Shown here piece after piece: positions 9,242-19,823 of a stretch of DNA of 64,000 bases (positions are counted from its first letter, which is position 1; every line of letters starts with the position of its first letter). The position numbers and the translations under genes were made by a program. The DNA lies in NCBI GenBank assembly GCA_963931925.1, contig OZ007580.1:8373134-8437133 (forward strand). The letters are read 5' to 3'. This stretch comes from Onchidella celtica. Taxonomy: Eukaryota; Mollusca; Gastropoda; Systellommatophora; Onchidiidae. The notes beneath the pieces were generated by a model. The model worked only from the letters and a program-made list of their open reading frames with translations. It made no database searches and was not told the DNA's origin.

Positions 9242-11330
9242 GATTGAAATTAACAGAATCTATTTTGAAGATAATTAACCAAGACAACATAGTTACTGTT
9301 AATTACCTTCTTCTTGTTGCCACGTAGACTATGATGTTGTGTCAGCATTACCGTCAAGCTATAAACCCACCGTAGGTCCACTGATCAATTTTGCTAAATG
9401 AAGGGCTTATGTCTTTAGTCGGGCCATAGTCAAATCGAATCACATGGTCTAAGCGTGCCCTCTTTCGAAATTCAAGTGACATAATGTTTCCTGATTGACT
9501 TGGACATTTTCAATTCCAAAGACTCCAGCTGTGCCCATGCATAAAGGGGTGATCTAATTCCAAATCAATTGTTTTAGAGAAAATTGAGTTCGAATTTTTT
9601 GTTTACTTCTCTCTTTGTTTTGAAATTTAGACTAAAAACGATTACTTTCTTTGTCTCCGTAGAATTAGACTTCATTCCTCCATTCCATTGAAAGATTGTA
9701 AGCCCCTGCGCACACGCGTAAGGTTATGACTCCGTTTCCAAGTGTGTCATACAGAAAGAAGTTTCAGATCTGTTCGTTTTTGAAGTATCGGCGGCTGTGA
9801 AATATGAAAGCTTTTTTTTTTTTTTTCTCAAAACAAACAAGTACGCCAAACAAACAATCGTCACATCTGTCCTTGTCGGTAGGCTACTTGAGGTTAAGTC
9901 AACCTTATGCATGACGTACTTGTTCATTACTCTTGGTCATCGGCCTACACCTATCACGCCGCGGCAATCTGAGCAACTAATGGACTTGAGACACAAATGA
10001 AATTAATGAGAAACTTGGGACTATTAAGGCAGGCTGAAGAAAGGTCAGACAAAGAGAGGGTAACTTGGAGGCAACGTCCCTAGCGAATGACAAATGCCCT
10101 CCGGAATTTCTCGTAATACACGTATACAGTTGTAGGCCTATAAGGTGCGTAGACTCGATTTGGGCGATTTCTGATCCCCTCCCGCCACTGTACTTTTTTC
10201 ATACACTTGGCCTCAAACCACACCCTCTCTTGTACGAGTCTGTGGCCATCAGAATGGTGAATGGCCATGATAAGCTCCTGATGTTCTAAAAGTTTGAGTG
10301 ACATTTTATATAGATGATTTGACTACTGCATTAGAGACATAATAGTAACTACATTAAATTTCTGTTTTGTTTTTTTTTGGAGGGGGGGGGGGGGGTGTCT
10401 CATTCAACATCTTGCTTACCTTGCTTTTATTTCTTTCCATTTTAAAACAAATCACCACCATAACCGAAAGCATGCTACCTTTTACATAGGTACCCAATTA
10501 TACACTTTGGAGACACCCGGCCCCCGTCCCATACCGAGCGTACGTATTTTGTGAGTGGCCGTTATTTTCTCAACTGAAATTAATTATAACCTCCTGACGG
10601 TCCCGGCGTTGCCCCGGATCCGGATCCGGTTCCCACTCCCAGTTCTCTCCGTGTACTTCACCTTTCTCATCAGAACATTAATAGTCGTCCTTGTCAATCG
10701 TTTTAATGTTACTAACATTCCTATGTCAGCCTGACGTAGATTAGTATTGGATTTTTATAAAGTTGGTAGGATTCCGCGGGGCCTGATGTCCGGACTGTGT
10801 CGTAAACAGCGGGTCTACGTAGTGTGCAGACTTGACGTCAATCCTACTGGTCGGATTTCACTAGGGTTGTTGGCTCGGCCAGTGATATTGTCTGATGGTA
10901 AGTAGCATTTCTAAATTTCCCTGCCTCCAGTTTTCTCCAGTTATTTCCCAGAACAACTGAAAAATCACGCAATGGATATCTTTAAATATAAGTTGTGAAA
11001 TTCCCAGAAACCCTATCCTCAAAGCCTACGCCGGTGCCCAAACCTTGCTGATACATACATGTACCAAAGCTTATACTGCAGGACAGAATTCTACGAAGTT
11101 CTATAATTATCTTGTCAAAGAGATGGCTTACATTAAAGTGTGTTAAAGAGGCATGGTGTCGTTTGGCGAACCCCCTAACAGGATAATGATCTTTTCAGAA
11201 ACTTGAACGAAAAATGAATGTTGTTGTTACTAGAGAGTATATTATGAGCTCATTAATTTTCTTGTCGTTGCTCTCTCTTCATAAATGGGTTAGACCTAAT
11301 TAGCTTCAAATACCATACCTTTGTGGGTTG
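9242..11330. other. Intergenic, poly-G tract and no gene
   Basis: A G14 tract lies at 10382-10395 after a T-run, and a GGATCC GGATCC doublet near 10616. Nothing else was recognised up to the target site of the LTR element at 11327-11330. Confidence 0.5.
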
Positions 11331-12320
11331 TGTAACAAGATGGTGTTAGGGTGAGGGTGAAGGTGTAGATATGGTGTAGATGAACCATTCATGTGGGTTT
11401 CACTCTTGTTACTGCGGCTGGTTAGGCCGCAACATTCACTCGGTTCATGCCAGGGCGGTAAAACTGCTCACACTGTCAAAGAAGAATATAAGTCTATTGT
11501 AGGGCACAAAAGACGTTTATTCAATAACACACACACCCGCTCTCGACTGGGGGAAGAGACGCAGTCGTGTAACAGTATACCAATTAACAACAAAACAAAT
11601 AATATACATGTAATGTCACATGGCATAGTTAACACGACTAGCATAATAATAATACATGTATACTAAAACGTAAATAAATCAAGAGTGAAGATAATAAACT
11701 AAACATATTAGAGAGAGAGAAGGAGAGAGAGAGAGAGAGAGAGAGATCAATATTATCTAAAGACTTCTAAACATTCAGTACGCACTAATATCGTGGTCGT
11801 CGATATAACATAACATTTGTGAGCAAACACTCTGCTCGGTCAGGCTAATAGTATACGGCATTTCAGCAGGCTACATGTATCTAAAACAATATAAACAGCA
11901 TAACCACAGAACTCTTTCATAACTTCCAGAGTCTAATATACTTATGAGGAAAATACATCTATTGCTTACAGAGTTACACTCATCGTAAAGATCTGATAGC
12001 ATCTGATATTATCATCTTAAAATCAGCAAGAACAGTATTTTAAGTATTAAAGAGCACGCACCTGTCAAAGAAGAATATAAGTCTATTGTAGGGCACAAAA
12101 GACGTTTATTCAATAACACACACACCCGCTCTCGACTGGGGGAAGAGACGCAGTGCTTGGGGCTTGACAGGCCCGGGGTTTTATACGATTCTTTCCCATC
12201 CTCCCACGGTCTTGGGGGCGGGTCAGTCTAACTGCCGCTCACAGTTAAGCACTGTGATTGGAACACGCTCCTACGCTCCTTTAAGACAAAATACTGAATC
12301 CCCAAATACCACATACCACA
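11331..12320 (-). repeat. 3' LTR of the Ty3/Gypsy element (990 bp)
   Basis: It is the same 990 bp as the copy at 18830-19819. On the minus strand it has a short U3 with a TATA box (TATAAAA at 12179-12185), an AATAAA signal 70 bases further (12105-12110), then a long U5-like remainder with a GA microsatellite near 11710-11745. A 93-bp block occurs twice in it (11473-11565 and 12062-12154), giving a second AATAAA at 11516-11521. Confidence 0.95.
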
Positions 12321-12332
12321 TACTCCCCCCTG
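12321..12332 (-). other. Polypurine tract
   Basis: The minus strand reads AGGGGGGAGTA directly next to the 3' LTR, the expected plus-strand priming site. It lies about 130 bp after the pol stop. Confidence 0.75.
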
Positions 12333-12462
12333 AACACAAAAAATCGTCCCGATTTTTGCTCAGAATGGAATAAAAAAGAACGAAATAAGAACAAAACCAC
12401 CTAACTGAAACCTTAAGATACATCTGAGGTCTCGGACAAGTCAACTGGAATCATGCATACCA

Positions 12463-15400
12463 TTAATGTCTACGGAATTTACGGAAAATAAAAGAGTCCC
12501 GAACTTTATCTCTTAAAGTTCTTAATTGTTGTGAAATAACGAAGTCACCAGATGTCATCCATCTTGGCCTTCGTCGACGTCTAGGCGACCGAATTTCCAC
12601 CGGAGTCTCACTGGACTCAGAATCTGCCAGAGAACTAATGTCATGGTTGGATGAGAGATGGTCATCGGTACCTGACATTCGTACTGCGTTTGTCTCTAAG
12701 TCTGACCGTTCGATAACGCAAACACTTTGCTCTGAATCTGAAGGAGAAGACTCATGTCGCTCTCGCAAATTCGCGACGGACCTATTGCATTTTCGTGGGG
12801 CGCGACTTAAAACAGTCACCTTATCATTATCAGGTTGCTCGCCAACCTCTCTCGGTGTGAAGGGTAGCAACAAATTTCGGTGTAATGTCTTTTTAGGACC
12901 TTGGCCGTCAGCCTTTTGCACGACATATACAGGAATGTCTAAATTAGGTCTTTTCAATACTACATAAACATCGGAATGCCATCTATCTGCTAGTTTATGT
13001 TTCCCAGTGAAAGCAAGTCTTCGAACAAGAACTTGATCACCTGGTTGAATAGTAGCTCCCTGAATCTTCCTGTCATAACACTGTTTCTGCGAGTGCTTTG
13101 CTTTTTCGGAGGCTTTAAGAGCTGATCTATAAGCATAGTCCAGACGCTCCTGGATATTTTTCACATAATCAGGATACGATTTAGATGGTACCGGCATCGA
13201 CTGGTCTAACAAACCAAATTCAAGATCAATCGGAAGTTTGGGTTCGCGACCGAACATAAGAAAATACGGTAAATAGCCTGTGGAAGCATGTCGGGTACAG
13301 TTGTAAGCGTGTGTCATTTGAGGTACAAAAGCTTTCCAATTGGCTTTGTGTTCATCAGCCAAAGTGCCAAGCATGTCCAGCAGTGTGCGATTGAAACGCT
13401 CAGTCTGACCATTGCCTTGGGCATGGTAAGGTGTTGTTCTGGACTTTTTAATACCTGTGATCTGACATAGAGATTGAATGACTCCGCTTTCAAAGGCTCG
13501 TCCTTGATCTGAATGAAGTCTAGCGGGTAGACCGTAATGAACAATAAAATTATCAAACAAGACTTTCGCAGTTGTTTGTGCTGTTTGATTACCCGTCGGT
13601 ATGGCTTGTGCATATTTACTGAAATTATCAGTGATGACAAGTATATTTTCTATCCCTCCTGAGCAAGGTTCAAGAGACAGATAATCAATGCAAACTAATT
13701 CCATAGGCTGACTTGTCGTAATGCTTACGAGAGGAGCCCGCTGATGTGCATCTGCCTTCCTGCAGACACAACGTTTACACGAAGCAATATATCTTTTCAC
13801 GTCCTGTGACATGCCAGGCCAGAAGAATCGCCTACGTAAAAGATCCAAAGTCTTATCAATTCCAAGGTGTCCACAATCATCATGAACTCTCTTCAAAGCT
13901 TTCTGGCGGAAAGCCACAGGCAACACCAACTGGAAGATGGTATTATCATGTTCATGACCTTGCCTATACAATACACCTTCTTTCATTTTCAGCTTACTTC
14001 CCTCTTTCAGAAGTTGCCTTGCACCCGTAGTGCACTTCGACTTTGGTACGGACCCTTCTATGCACGATATCACTTCATTAATATTTCCGTCACATTGCTG
14101 AGCGTTGGCCCAGTCAATTTTTGTGTCAACCTGTTCAAACAGAGCTGAATTGTCAGGAATGTCATTAGCTTCCCTATATCCTAAATCTGTGCCACTATCC
14201 AAAATATCACTCAAGGGTGTGTGAACAGTGGAACCCTGTAGGGCTACTTGAATTACATTACTATGGACAGTGCATGGCCATTTAATCCGAGACAAACCAT
14301 CCGCATCTCGATTACACTTTCCCGGTTTGTACTTCAATTCGAAATCAAATTCCGAGAGGTGCGCAACCCATCTGTGACCAGTAGCATCAAGCTTAGCTGA
14401 AGTCATTACATAAGTCAGCGGGTTATTATCAGTGTACACACAGAATTTGTTTCCATATAAATAATCATAAAATTTCTCAGTAACAACCCATTTTAATGCG
14501 AGAAATTCAAGTTTATGGGCAGGATAATTTCTCTCAGACATAGAAAGACCTCTACTTGCAAACGCTATCACACGTTTCTTGCCATCCTGTTCCTGGTACA
14601 AAACAGCACCTATCGCCTCAGATGAAGCATCAGTGTGAAGAATGAAATCTTTAGAGTAATCGGCATAAGCCAGAACAGGTGCGTCAACTACAAGATCTTT
14701 TAACTGATCAAATGCCGCCTGTTGATCGTCACTCCAAACTAGTTTAGTGCTGCCCCTCTTTCCCCCGACGTCCTGTAGGAGCCTATGAAGGGGTTTGGCA
14801 ATAGAAGAAAAGTTTGGTACAAAACGACGATAAAAACCTACAAATCCTAGAAAACTCTGGAGTTCTTTAAGTGTCTTTGGAACTGGCCATTTCTGCACGC
14901 ATTCTATTTTTTCTGGGTCACAAGACACGCCGTCTTTGGAAACTACATGTCCAAGATATTTCAATTCACTCTGGAGAAATTTACATTTAGAAGGTTTTAG
15001 TTTAAGTCCCGCATCAGACAATTTTCTGAAAATCGTCTCCAACTTCTGAAGGTGCTCCTTAAAAGTTCTACTAAATACAATGATATCATCTAAGTAAAGA
15101 AGACAGTCTTTGAGATTCGAGTCTCCCATACATGTTTCCATACATCTCTGAAAAGTCGCAACCCCATTGGTAACGCCAAATGGTAGACGACAACATTCAT
15201 AGAAACCTAAATTCCCAACCGTGAAAGCAGTTTTTGAAATATCTTCCTCCGCAACTTCAATCTGCCAATATCCGCTTTTTAAGTCAAGTGAAGAAAAATA
15301 CTGGGATCCATGAAGCGCATCTAAGGTGTCTTCAATTCTTGGGATAGCATATGCATCCTTTACTGTTCTCCCGTTTAGCTTTCGGTAATCTATACATACT

Positions 15401-16536
15401 CGTAAACTTCCATCTGGTTTTCGAACTAGAACGCAGTTTGAACTAAACGAACTTTGTGGCGGACGAATCACGCCTTGATCCAACATATCAGCTATCTCTT
15501 TCCTAACTTCTTCAATCATCGCATGGGGAATCTTTCTGTATCTATCTTTAAATGGTGTTTCATCTGTTAGCTTTATATGGTGTTTCGTGATATTAGTTTT
15601 TCCCAAGTCCAAATGATGGTTCGAGAAGATATGGCTATATTTCTTTAAGAGTTGTTCCAACTGACGCGCTTCGCTTTCAGTCACATTAGATGGTATGGTC
15701 TGTAACATCGCTTCGGTGACATCAGACACTTGTGGATATTCTGCAGTCTGATTTGACTTTGTCTGAATCTGCGCCACTTGCACGGAACAAACATTGGTGC
15801 GCATAGGAATAGTTAGCGTGCGAGCTGACGTATTCCTAACTAGTACATTTACTTGACTAATTGATTTCATGGGTTTAAGATCAATCACCCCTGAGCTCAC
15901 TCTGACGCCGCCAGGTAAATTATTGGTGAATTCTTCTAGTATGGCTGTGATAGGTGCTGTCAGAGCCAGCAAAAATAAATTTCCCGCAATCATTTTCGAC
16001 TCACCAGGTCGCAAAGTCTCTCGACTATTAGTACAAAGAAATCCAAGATTTCTATCACTCTTTACGGCTGACACATGGGACATCACCGCCCCCAGCGTTA
16101 ATTCCCATGCGGATGGAAGAGAAACAGCTGGAGAACATAGTGGCACAAGCTCCTGCAGAATATTCATACCAATTAGGGCAGGGACGCGTTTGTTATGTTG
16201 CGTGTCAGGCACTACAAGGAAAAGCGCATTCAATGGTTTGGAACAAAACGGCAAAGACACATTAATCTCACAAACACCCTTATACTTTAAACTTTCCCCA
16301 CCTGCCCCATAAATTTCCACAACAGAGGATAGGGGCTGAACGTCAATATTTCTATTTACACAAAACTGATACGAAAGGCACGACACCATAGAACCAGTGT
16401 CCAGCAATGCCTTCGTAAGAACATTATTCAAACTAACGAAAACCTCATTAGCGGGTCCAACTAAAGGCACAGGGCTTTGATTATAACCGTCTAGGAGTCG
16501 CCCCGCCGTCCCAGACTCCGTTCGTTTAAAGGACAC
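12463..16536 (-). CDS. pol polyprotein of the intact Ty3/Gypsy element (PR-RT-RH-IN)
   Basis: A 1357-codon ORF without interruption. Order: aspartic protease (ALLDTGSMVSC, DTGS at 46-49), reverse transcriptase with catalytic YLDD at about 481-484 and upstream LPFGVTNG, RNase H (ILHTDASSEAIGAVL, YTDNNPL), integrase zinc region (HDDCGHLG through CKRCVC, about 880-925), and integrase core with complete D,D(35)E (CIDYLS, HSDQGRAF, QTERFNR, about 950-1045). This is the standard Ty3/Gypsy order, unlike the element at 1-5385. The frame is -1 relative to gag; real translation probably enters by frameshifting at 16524-16530, so the ATG at 16536 need not be used. The tail after residue ~1240 is Ser/Arg-rich with no domain I recognise. 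Confidence 0.95.
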   Translation of the reverse strand: MSFKRTESGTAGRLLDGYNQSPVPLVGPANEVFVSLNNVLTKALLDTGSMVSCLSYQFCVNRNIDVQPLSSVVEIYGAGGESLKYKGVCEINVSLPFCSKPLNALFLVVPDTQHNKRVPALIGMNILQELVPLCSPAVSLPSAWELTLGAVMSHVSAVKSDRNLGFLCTNSRETLRPGESKMIAGNLFLLALTAPITAILEEFTNNLPGGVRVSSGVIDLKPMKSISQVNVLVRNTSARTLTIPMRTNVCSVQVAQIQTKSNQTAEYPQVSDVTEAMLQTIPSNVTESEARQLEQLLKKYSHIFSNHHLDLGKTNITKHHIKLTDETPFKDRYRKIPHAMIEEVRKEIADMLDQGVIRPPQSSFSSNCVLVRKPDGSLRVCIDYRKLNGRTVKDAYAIPRIEDTLDALHGSQYFSSLDLKSGYWQIEVAEEDISKTAFTVGNLGFYECCRLPFGVTNGVATFQRCMETCMGDSNLKDCLLYLDDIIVFSRTFKEHLQKLETIFRKLSDAGLKLKPSKCKFLQSELKYLGHVVSKDGVSCDPEKIECVQKWPVPKTLKELQSFLGFVGFYRRFVPNFSSIAKPLHRLLQDVGGKRGSTKLVWSDDQQAAFDQLKDLVVDAPVLAYADYSKDFILHTDASSEAIGAVLYQEQDGKKRVIAFASRGLSMSERNYPAHKLEFLALKWVVTEKFYDYLYGNKFCVYTDNNPLTYVMTSAKLDATGHRWVAHLSEFDFELKYKPGKCNRDADGLSRIKWPCTVHSNVIQVALQGSTVHTPLSDILDSGTDLGYREANDIPDNSALFEQVDTKIDWANAQQCDGNINEVISCIEGSVPKSKCTTGARQLLKEGSKLKMKEGVLYRQGHEHDNTIFQLVLPVAFRQKALKRVHDDCGHLGIDKTLDLLRRRFFWPGMSQDVKRYIASCKRCVCRKADAHQRAPLVSITTSQPMELVCIDYLSLEPCSGGIENILVITDNFSKYAQAIPTGNQTAQTTAKVLFDNFIVHYGLPARLHSDQGRAFESGVIQSLCQITGIKKSRTTPYHAQGNGQTERFNRTLLDMLGTLADEHKANWKAFVPQMTHAYNCTRHASTGYLPYFLMFGREPKLPIDLEFGLLDQSMPVPSKSYPDYVKNIQERLDYAYRSALKASEKAKHSQKQCYDRKIQGATIQPGDQVLVRRLAFTGKHKLADRWHSDVYVVLKRPNLDIPVYVVQKADGQGPKKTLHRNLLLPFTPREVGEQPDNDKVTVLSRAPRKCNRSVANLRERHESSPSDSEQSVCVIERSDLETNAVRMSGTDDHLSSNHDISSLADSESSETPVEIRSPRRRRRPRWMTSGDFVISQQLRTLRDKVRDSFIFRKFRRH

Positions 16537-17450
16537 TGAGTTTGTTTATGGCCAGGCCTATTGCAACGATAGCATCTAGGTTCTGTAACATTAATTCTAG
16601 TCCGAGGTCGAGCGTTCATTTTCAACCCCTCTACTGCTTTTGCCAAACTACTCATCTTGCGCTCTAATCTAAGTACCGTATCACCGTCAGCCACCTGTTC
16701 CAGACTGTGGACGGTTGGCCTCGATGCCGTGGCTGAGGTTTTGCTTTTTACTTCCTCCACGCGGGCGGCAACTAACAATTTCTCAAAATCTAAATTTGAG
16801 TCGTATTTGTGCTTGATGGCCTGCTGCATGGTGAGATCTACCATACCATGGTAGAATCTCGACCTCAACATGTCGGCCGCACCCGCTGATGTCATCAGCG
16901 GTGGAGATTTTTGCGATATCTGGGCTACTAATGATTGAAGACGCACAGCCCACGCTGTCACAGACTCCTCGTGTGTCTGTACAGCTGTTGCCACCTTTTG
17001 GAGGAGATCGGCCGATGGTAGAATATTGCCATATAAAGAGTCTAAATTGTGTAATATTCCGTCACACGTTGCTTCCTCTCCCATCTGAACAATAAGATCG
17101 GCAGGGAGGCCCTTTAACGAACGACGCATTGCAGCAACTAATATGCGGTCTTGATAAATTTGTGACCTCTGGAGGTCTTTAACCTCCAAACGCCACTGCA
17201 AATATGAGCAGTGAGACGAAACTCCATCGTTCCCCGAAAAAGTAGACAATCTGGGCTGCTCAGCTGCCCTCATAGGATACATTGTATTAACATTTTCTTC
17301 CGTTGCAGAACCTGACGGAGTTTTAGGGCCCCGCAACTTCTTAACGACTTCTTCCCTATCCTCAGGCCTCAGTAAATCTATTGAATCAAGAATGGACTGA
17401 AGGTCTGAGTTTTCCTTTGCCGCGGCAACTGCTGTCTTTCTGGACGCCAT
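16491..17450 (-). CDS. gag of the intact Ty3/Gypsy element
   Basis: A 319-residue Gag polyprotein. The N-terminal part (to about 85) is polar. Residues ~85-230 fit a capsid-type helical domain (LQWRLEVKDLQR, AVRLQSLVAQISQ, RSRFYHGMVD). Near residue 295 there is one CCHC zinc knuckle, CYRCNRPGHKQTQC, for RNA packaging. The start at 17450 is the first ATG of the frame, with sequence MASRKTAVAAAKENSD. The 3' end overlaps pol by 46 bp, and the heptamer TTTAAAC lies in gag phase 13 codons before its TAG stop. Confidence 0.92.
   Translation of the reverse strand: MASRKTAVAAAKENSDLQSILDSIDLLRPEDREEVVKKLRGPKTPSGSATEENVNTMYPMRAAEQPRLSTFSGNDGVSSHCSYLQWRLEVKDLQRSQIYQDRILVAAMRRSLKGLPADLIVQMGEEATCDGILHNLDSLYGNILPSADLLQKVATAVQTHEESVTAWAVRLQSLVAQISQKSPPLMTSAGAADMLRSRFYHGMVDLTMQQAIKHKYDSNLDFEKLLVAARVEEVKSKTSATASRPTVHSLEQVADGDTVLRLERKMSSLAKAVEGLKMNARPRTRINVTEPRCYRCNRPGHKQTQCPLNERSLGRRGDS
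16494..16530 (-). promoter_or_regulatory. Candidate -1 ribosomal frameshift signal at the gag-pol overlap
   Basis: On the minus strand the slippery heptamer T TTA AAC (16524-16530) is exactly in gag phase. Slipping one base back puts the ribosome in the pol frame. Four bases downstream, GGAGTC (16514-16519) can pair with GACTCC (16494-16499) across a 14-nt GC-rich loop. GGGGC in that loop could pair with GCCCT just beyond, as an H-type pseudoknot. X XXY YYZ plus a downstream stem is the classic eukaryotic -1 signal. Confidence 0.8.
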
Positions 17451-18806
17451 CTATCAATCACTATTTATGACAGAAAAGTATCAATAAACAACTCCAGCAA
17501 TTAAAACTTTACAGTATTGAAATAATATGCTTAAATGCAGACACTTCTACGCTCCCAGCTACACCGCGAAGTTAAAGGGGAGGGGGCGTATCGGTTGCAC
17601 GGCGGTCAGTGCGTCACGGTACAGTGCACGAACGAAAACACGGCGGTATAATTAATGTTCACCGCCGGGTCAAGCAATTTCAGATAAAGACGAACAACTT
17701 AATTAATTCGCAACGGCGTTCACTGTAGGTGTAGGAATCTCGACCAATATCAATTTCTCAGCCAAGCGAACACTTCCCACTCCCTGCGTTATCTTGTCAT
17801 AAACAATACGACTTGCTACGACATCATTACTACACTAAGCGGACCATGGAGGGTGGTGTGGACGATGGACCCAAAGGAATGCTTGTTAATTGCACCTGAT
17901 TTATAGCCGTCAAGGTGCTCGTGTCCAAAGAGAGTCGGGAGACCACCGGAGAGCAGATAATGTTTTTACCACTGATAATGACTGTGCGAAATCTCCGCGC
18001 ATACGAACACTAACCAACGACAATGTGCCAGAAACTGCAGGAGGGACAGAAAGGTCACTCGGTGCGAACGCTAAACTAAAGTATAAGAAAAGGGAAAGGC
18101 CAGAAGGGGTGGAAAACCACACCAACCAGAAGAAACAATACTATTCATGAAGTGCTAATTACTGCATCGCTGCACGGGATGTCAGGAAACAGATAAGTAG
18201 AGATAGCTGAAAATAACAACCTATTAAGGGTTTAGGGTCGCACAAGTAACTAAATGCATAAAAGAATGGCATTGAATAATAGCAGTTAGTATGAATATAA
18301 GCATGCTCATCAAAGGAAGCAAATTAATACAAATAAAAATTATACAACTAGTTAAACAGTTGAGGCCACCGCAGACGAAATCCAAACGACAGGGGTGATC
18401 AGTCCCTCTCGTCCGTTTATTCTGTGTAAAGAATCTTCTGAAATAATAATTAATCGTCAGAGATAACCTCTAGCAACAATTCATACATTGACACTAATAA
18501 CAGGTAGTAACACAAACACAGACAGTTAAATTACTGACCACAACACTACAGTTCAACACAAAGTCACAACGTTGCAACACACGTTGGGGCCCATTCAGCG
18601 GCGAATCCCTGGGTGGGTCGCCAGTCTCGAGGTCAGCGGCGAATCCCTGGGTGGGTCGCCAGTCTCGTAGTCTTCGCTGCAGCTCTCAGGCCAGCGCACC
18701 GGCGATACTCACACGTGGTCATTCCGGTCACGGTGCCTCGTCATACAAGTCATAACACAGTCCCAAGCTGTGTCCTCTTTCAGCTTTCGATTGACAGTCA
18801 GTTACC
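17451..18806 (-). other. Leader of the Ty3/Gypsy element
   Basis: About 1.36 kb separates the primer-binding site from the gag start, with no convincing ORF. Near its 5' end a 35-bp block (18595-18629) is repeated directly at 18633-18667. A long leader of this kind may hold packaging signals, or delay translation unless an internal entry is used; both are inference. Confidence 0.6.
18595..18667 (-). repeat. 35-bp tandem duplication in the leader
   Basis: TCAGCGGCGAATCCCTGGGT and the next 15 bases occur twice with a 38-bp period and no mismatch seen. Similar duplicated blocks just inside the primer-binding site are known in other LTR elements. Confidence 0.9.
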
Positions 18807-18824
18807 GCCCCACGTTGGGCGCCA
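18807..18824 (-). other. Primer-binding site, tRNA-Lys type
   Basis: The minus strand reads TGGCGCCCAACGTGGGGC five bases inside the 5' LTR. All 18 bases are complementary to the 3' end of the tRNA-Lys1,2 class as I remember it, the primer also used by several vertebrate retroviruses. It sets the element's orientation and minus-strand start of reverse transcription. Confidence 0.9.
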
Positions 18825-18829
18825 TAAAT

Positions 18830-19819
18830 TGTAACAAGATGGTGTTAGGGTGAGGGTGAAGGTGTAGATATGGTGTAGATGAACCATTCATGTGGGTTTC
18901 ACTCTTGTTACTGCGGCTGGTTAGGCCGCAACATTCACTCGGTTCATGCCAGGGCGGTAAAACTGCTCACACTGTCAAAGAAGAATATAAGTCTATTGTA
19001 GGGCACAAAAGACGTTTATTCAATAACACACACACCCGCTCTCGACTGGGGGAAGAGACGCAGTCGTGTAACAGTATACCAATTAACAACAAAACAAATA
19101 ATATACATGTAATGTCACATGGCATAGTTAACACGACTAGCATAATAATAATACATGTATACTAAAACGTAAATAAATCAAGAGTGAAGATAATAAACTA
19201 AACATATTAGAGAGAGAGAAGGAGAGAGAGAGAGAGAGAGAGAGATCAATATTATCTAAAGACTTCTAAACATTCAGTACGCACTAATATCGTGGTCGTC
19301 GATATAACATAACATTTGTGAGCAAACACTCTGCTCGGTCAGGCTAATAGTATACGGCATTTCAGCAGGCTACATGTATCTAAAACAATATAAACAGCAT
19401 AACCACAGAACTCTTTCATAACTTCCAGAGTCTAATATACTTATGAGGAAAATACATCTATTGCTTACAGAGTTACACTCATCGTAAAGATCTGATAGCA
19501 TCTGATATTATCATCTTAAAATCAGCAAGAACAGTATTTTAAGTATTAAAGAGCACGCACCTGTCAAAGAAGAATATAAGTCTATTGTAGGGCACAAAAG
19601 ACGTTTATTCAATAACACACACACCCGCTCTCGACTGGGGGAAGAGACGCAGTGCTTGGGGCTTGACAGGCCCGGGGTTTTATACGATTCTTTCCCATCC
19701 TCCCACGGTCTTGGGGGCGGGTCAGTCTAACTGCCGCTCACAGTTAAGCACTGTGATTGGAACACGCTCCTACGCTCCTTTAAGACAAAATACTGAATCC
19801 CCAAATACCACATACCACA
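18830..19819 (-). repeat. 5' LTR of the Ty3/Gypsy element (990 bp)
   Basis: Identical by eye to the 3' LTR. As the 5' copy it supplies the promoter: TATAAAA on the minus strand at 19678-19684 in the context CGTATAAAACCCCGGG, with initiation expected near 19650. The internal 93-bp duplication is present here too (about 18972-19064 and 19561-19653). Confidence 0.95.
19678..19684 (-). promoter_or_regulatory. TATA box in the 5' LTR
   Basis: TATAAAA followed by CCCCGGG on the minus strand, about 135 bp from the LTR's outer end. It is the only good TATA element seen there and sits upstream of the AATAAA of the presumed R region. Confidence 0.7.
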
Positions 19820-19823
19820 GTTG

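Larger units (their letters stand above)
11331..19819 (-). mobile_element. Complete Ty3/Gypsy LTR retrotransposon, apparently intact and recent
   Basis: The 8489-bp element reads on the minus strand: 5' LTR (18830-19819), tRNA-Lys primer-binding site (18807-18824), leader, gag (16491-17450), pol (12463-16536), polypurine tract (12321-12332), 3' LTR (11331-12320). It is bounded by the 4-bp target duplication GTTG (11327-11330 and 19820-19823). LTRs start TGT and end ACA. Compared line by line, the two 990-bp LTRs show no difference, including inside their GA microsatellite. Gag and pol have no stops. Identical LTRs and open frames imply a very recent insertion and possible activity. There is no room for an env gene. 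I cannot assign a named clade. Confidence 0.95.

Noticed and set aside
8859..9327. Arg-Glu repeat reading frames
   Set aside because: They cross the (GA)n microsatellite only.
12333..12462. An env gene in the intact LTR element
   Set aside because: Only about 130 bp separate the pol stop from the polypurine tract, and nothing membrane-like follows integrase.
17890..18150. Antisense accessory gene in the Gypsy leader
   Set aside because: 86 codons on the non-sense strand with no recognisable feature.
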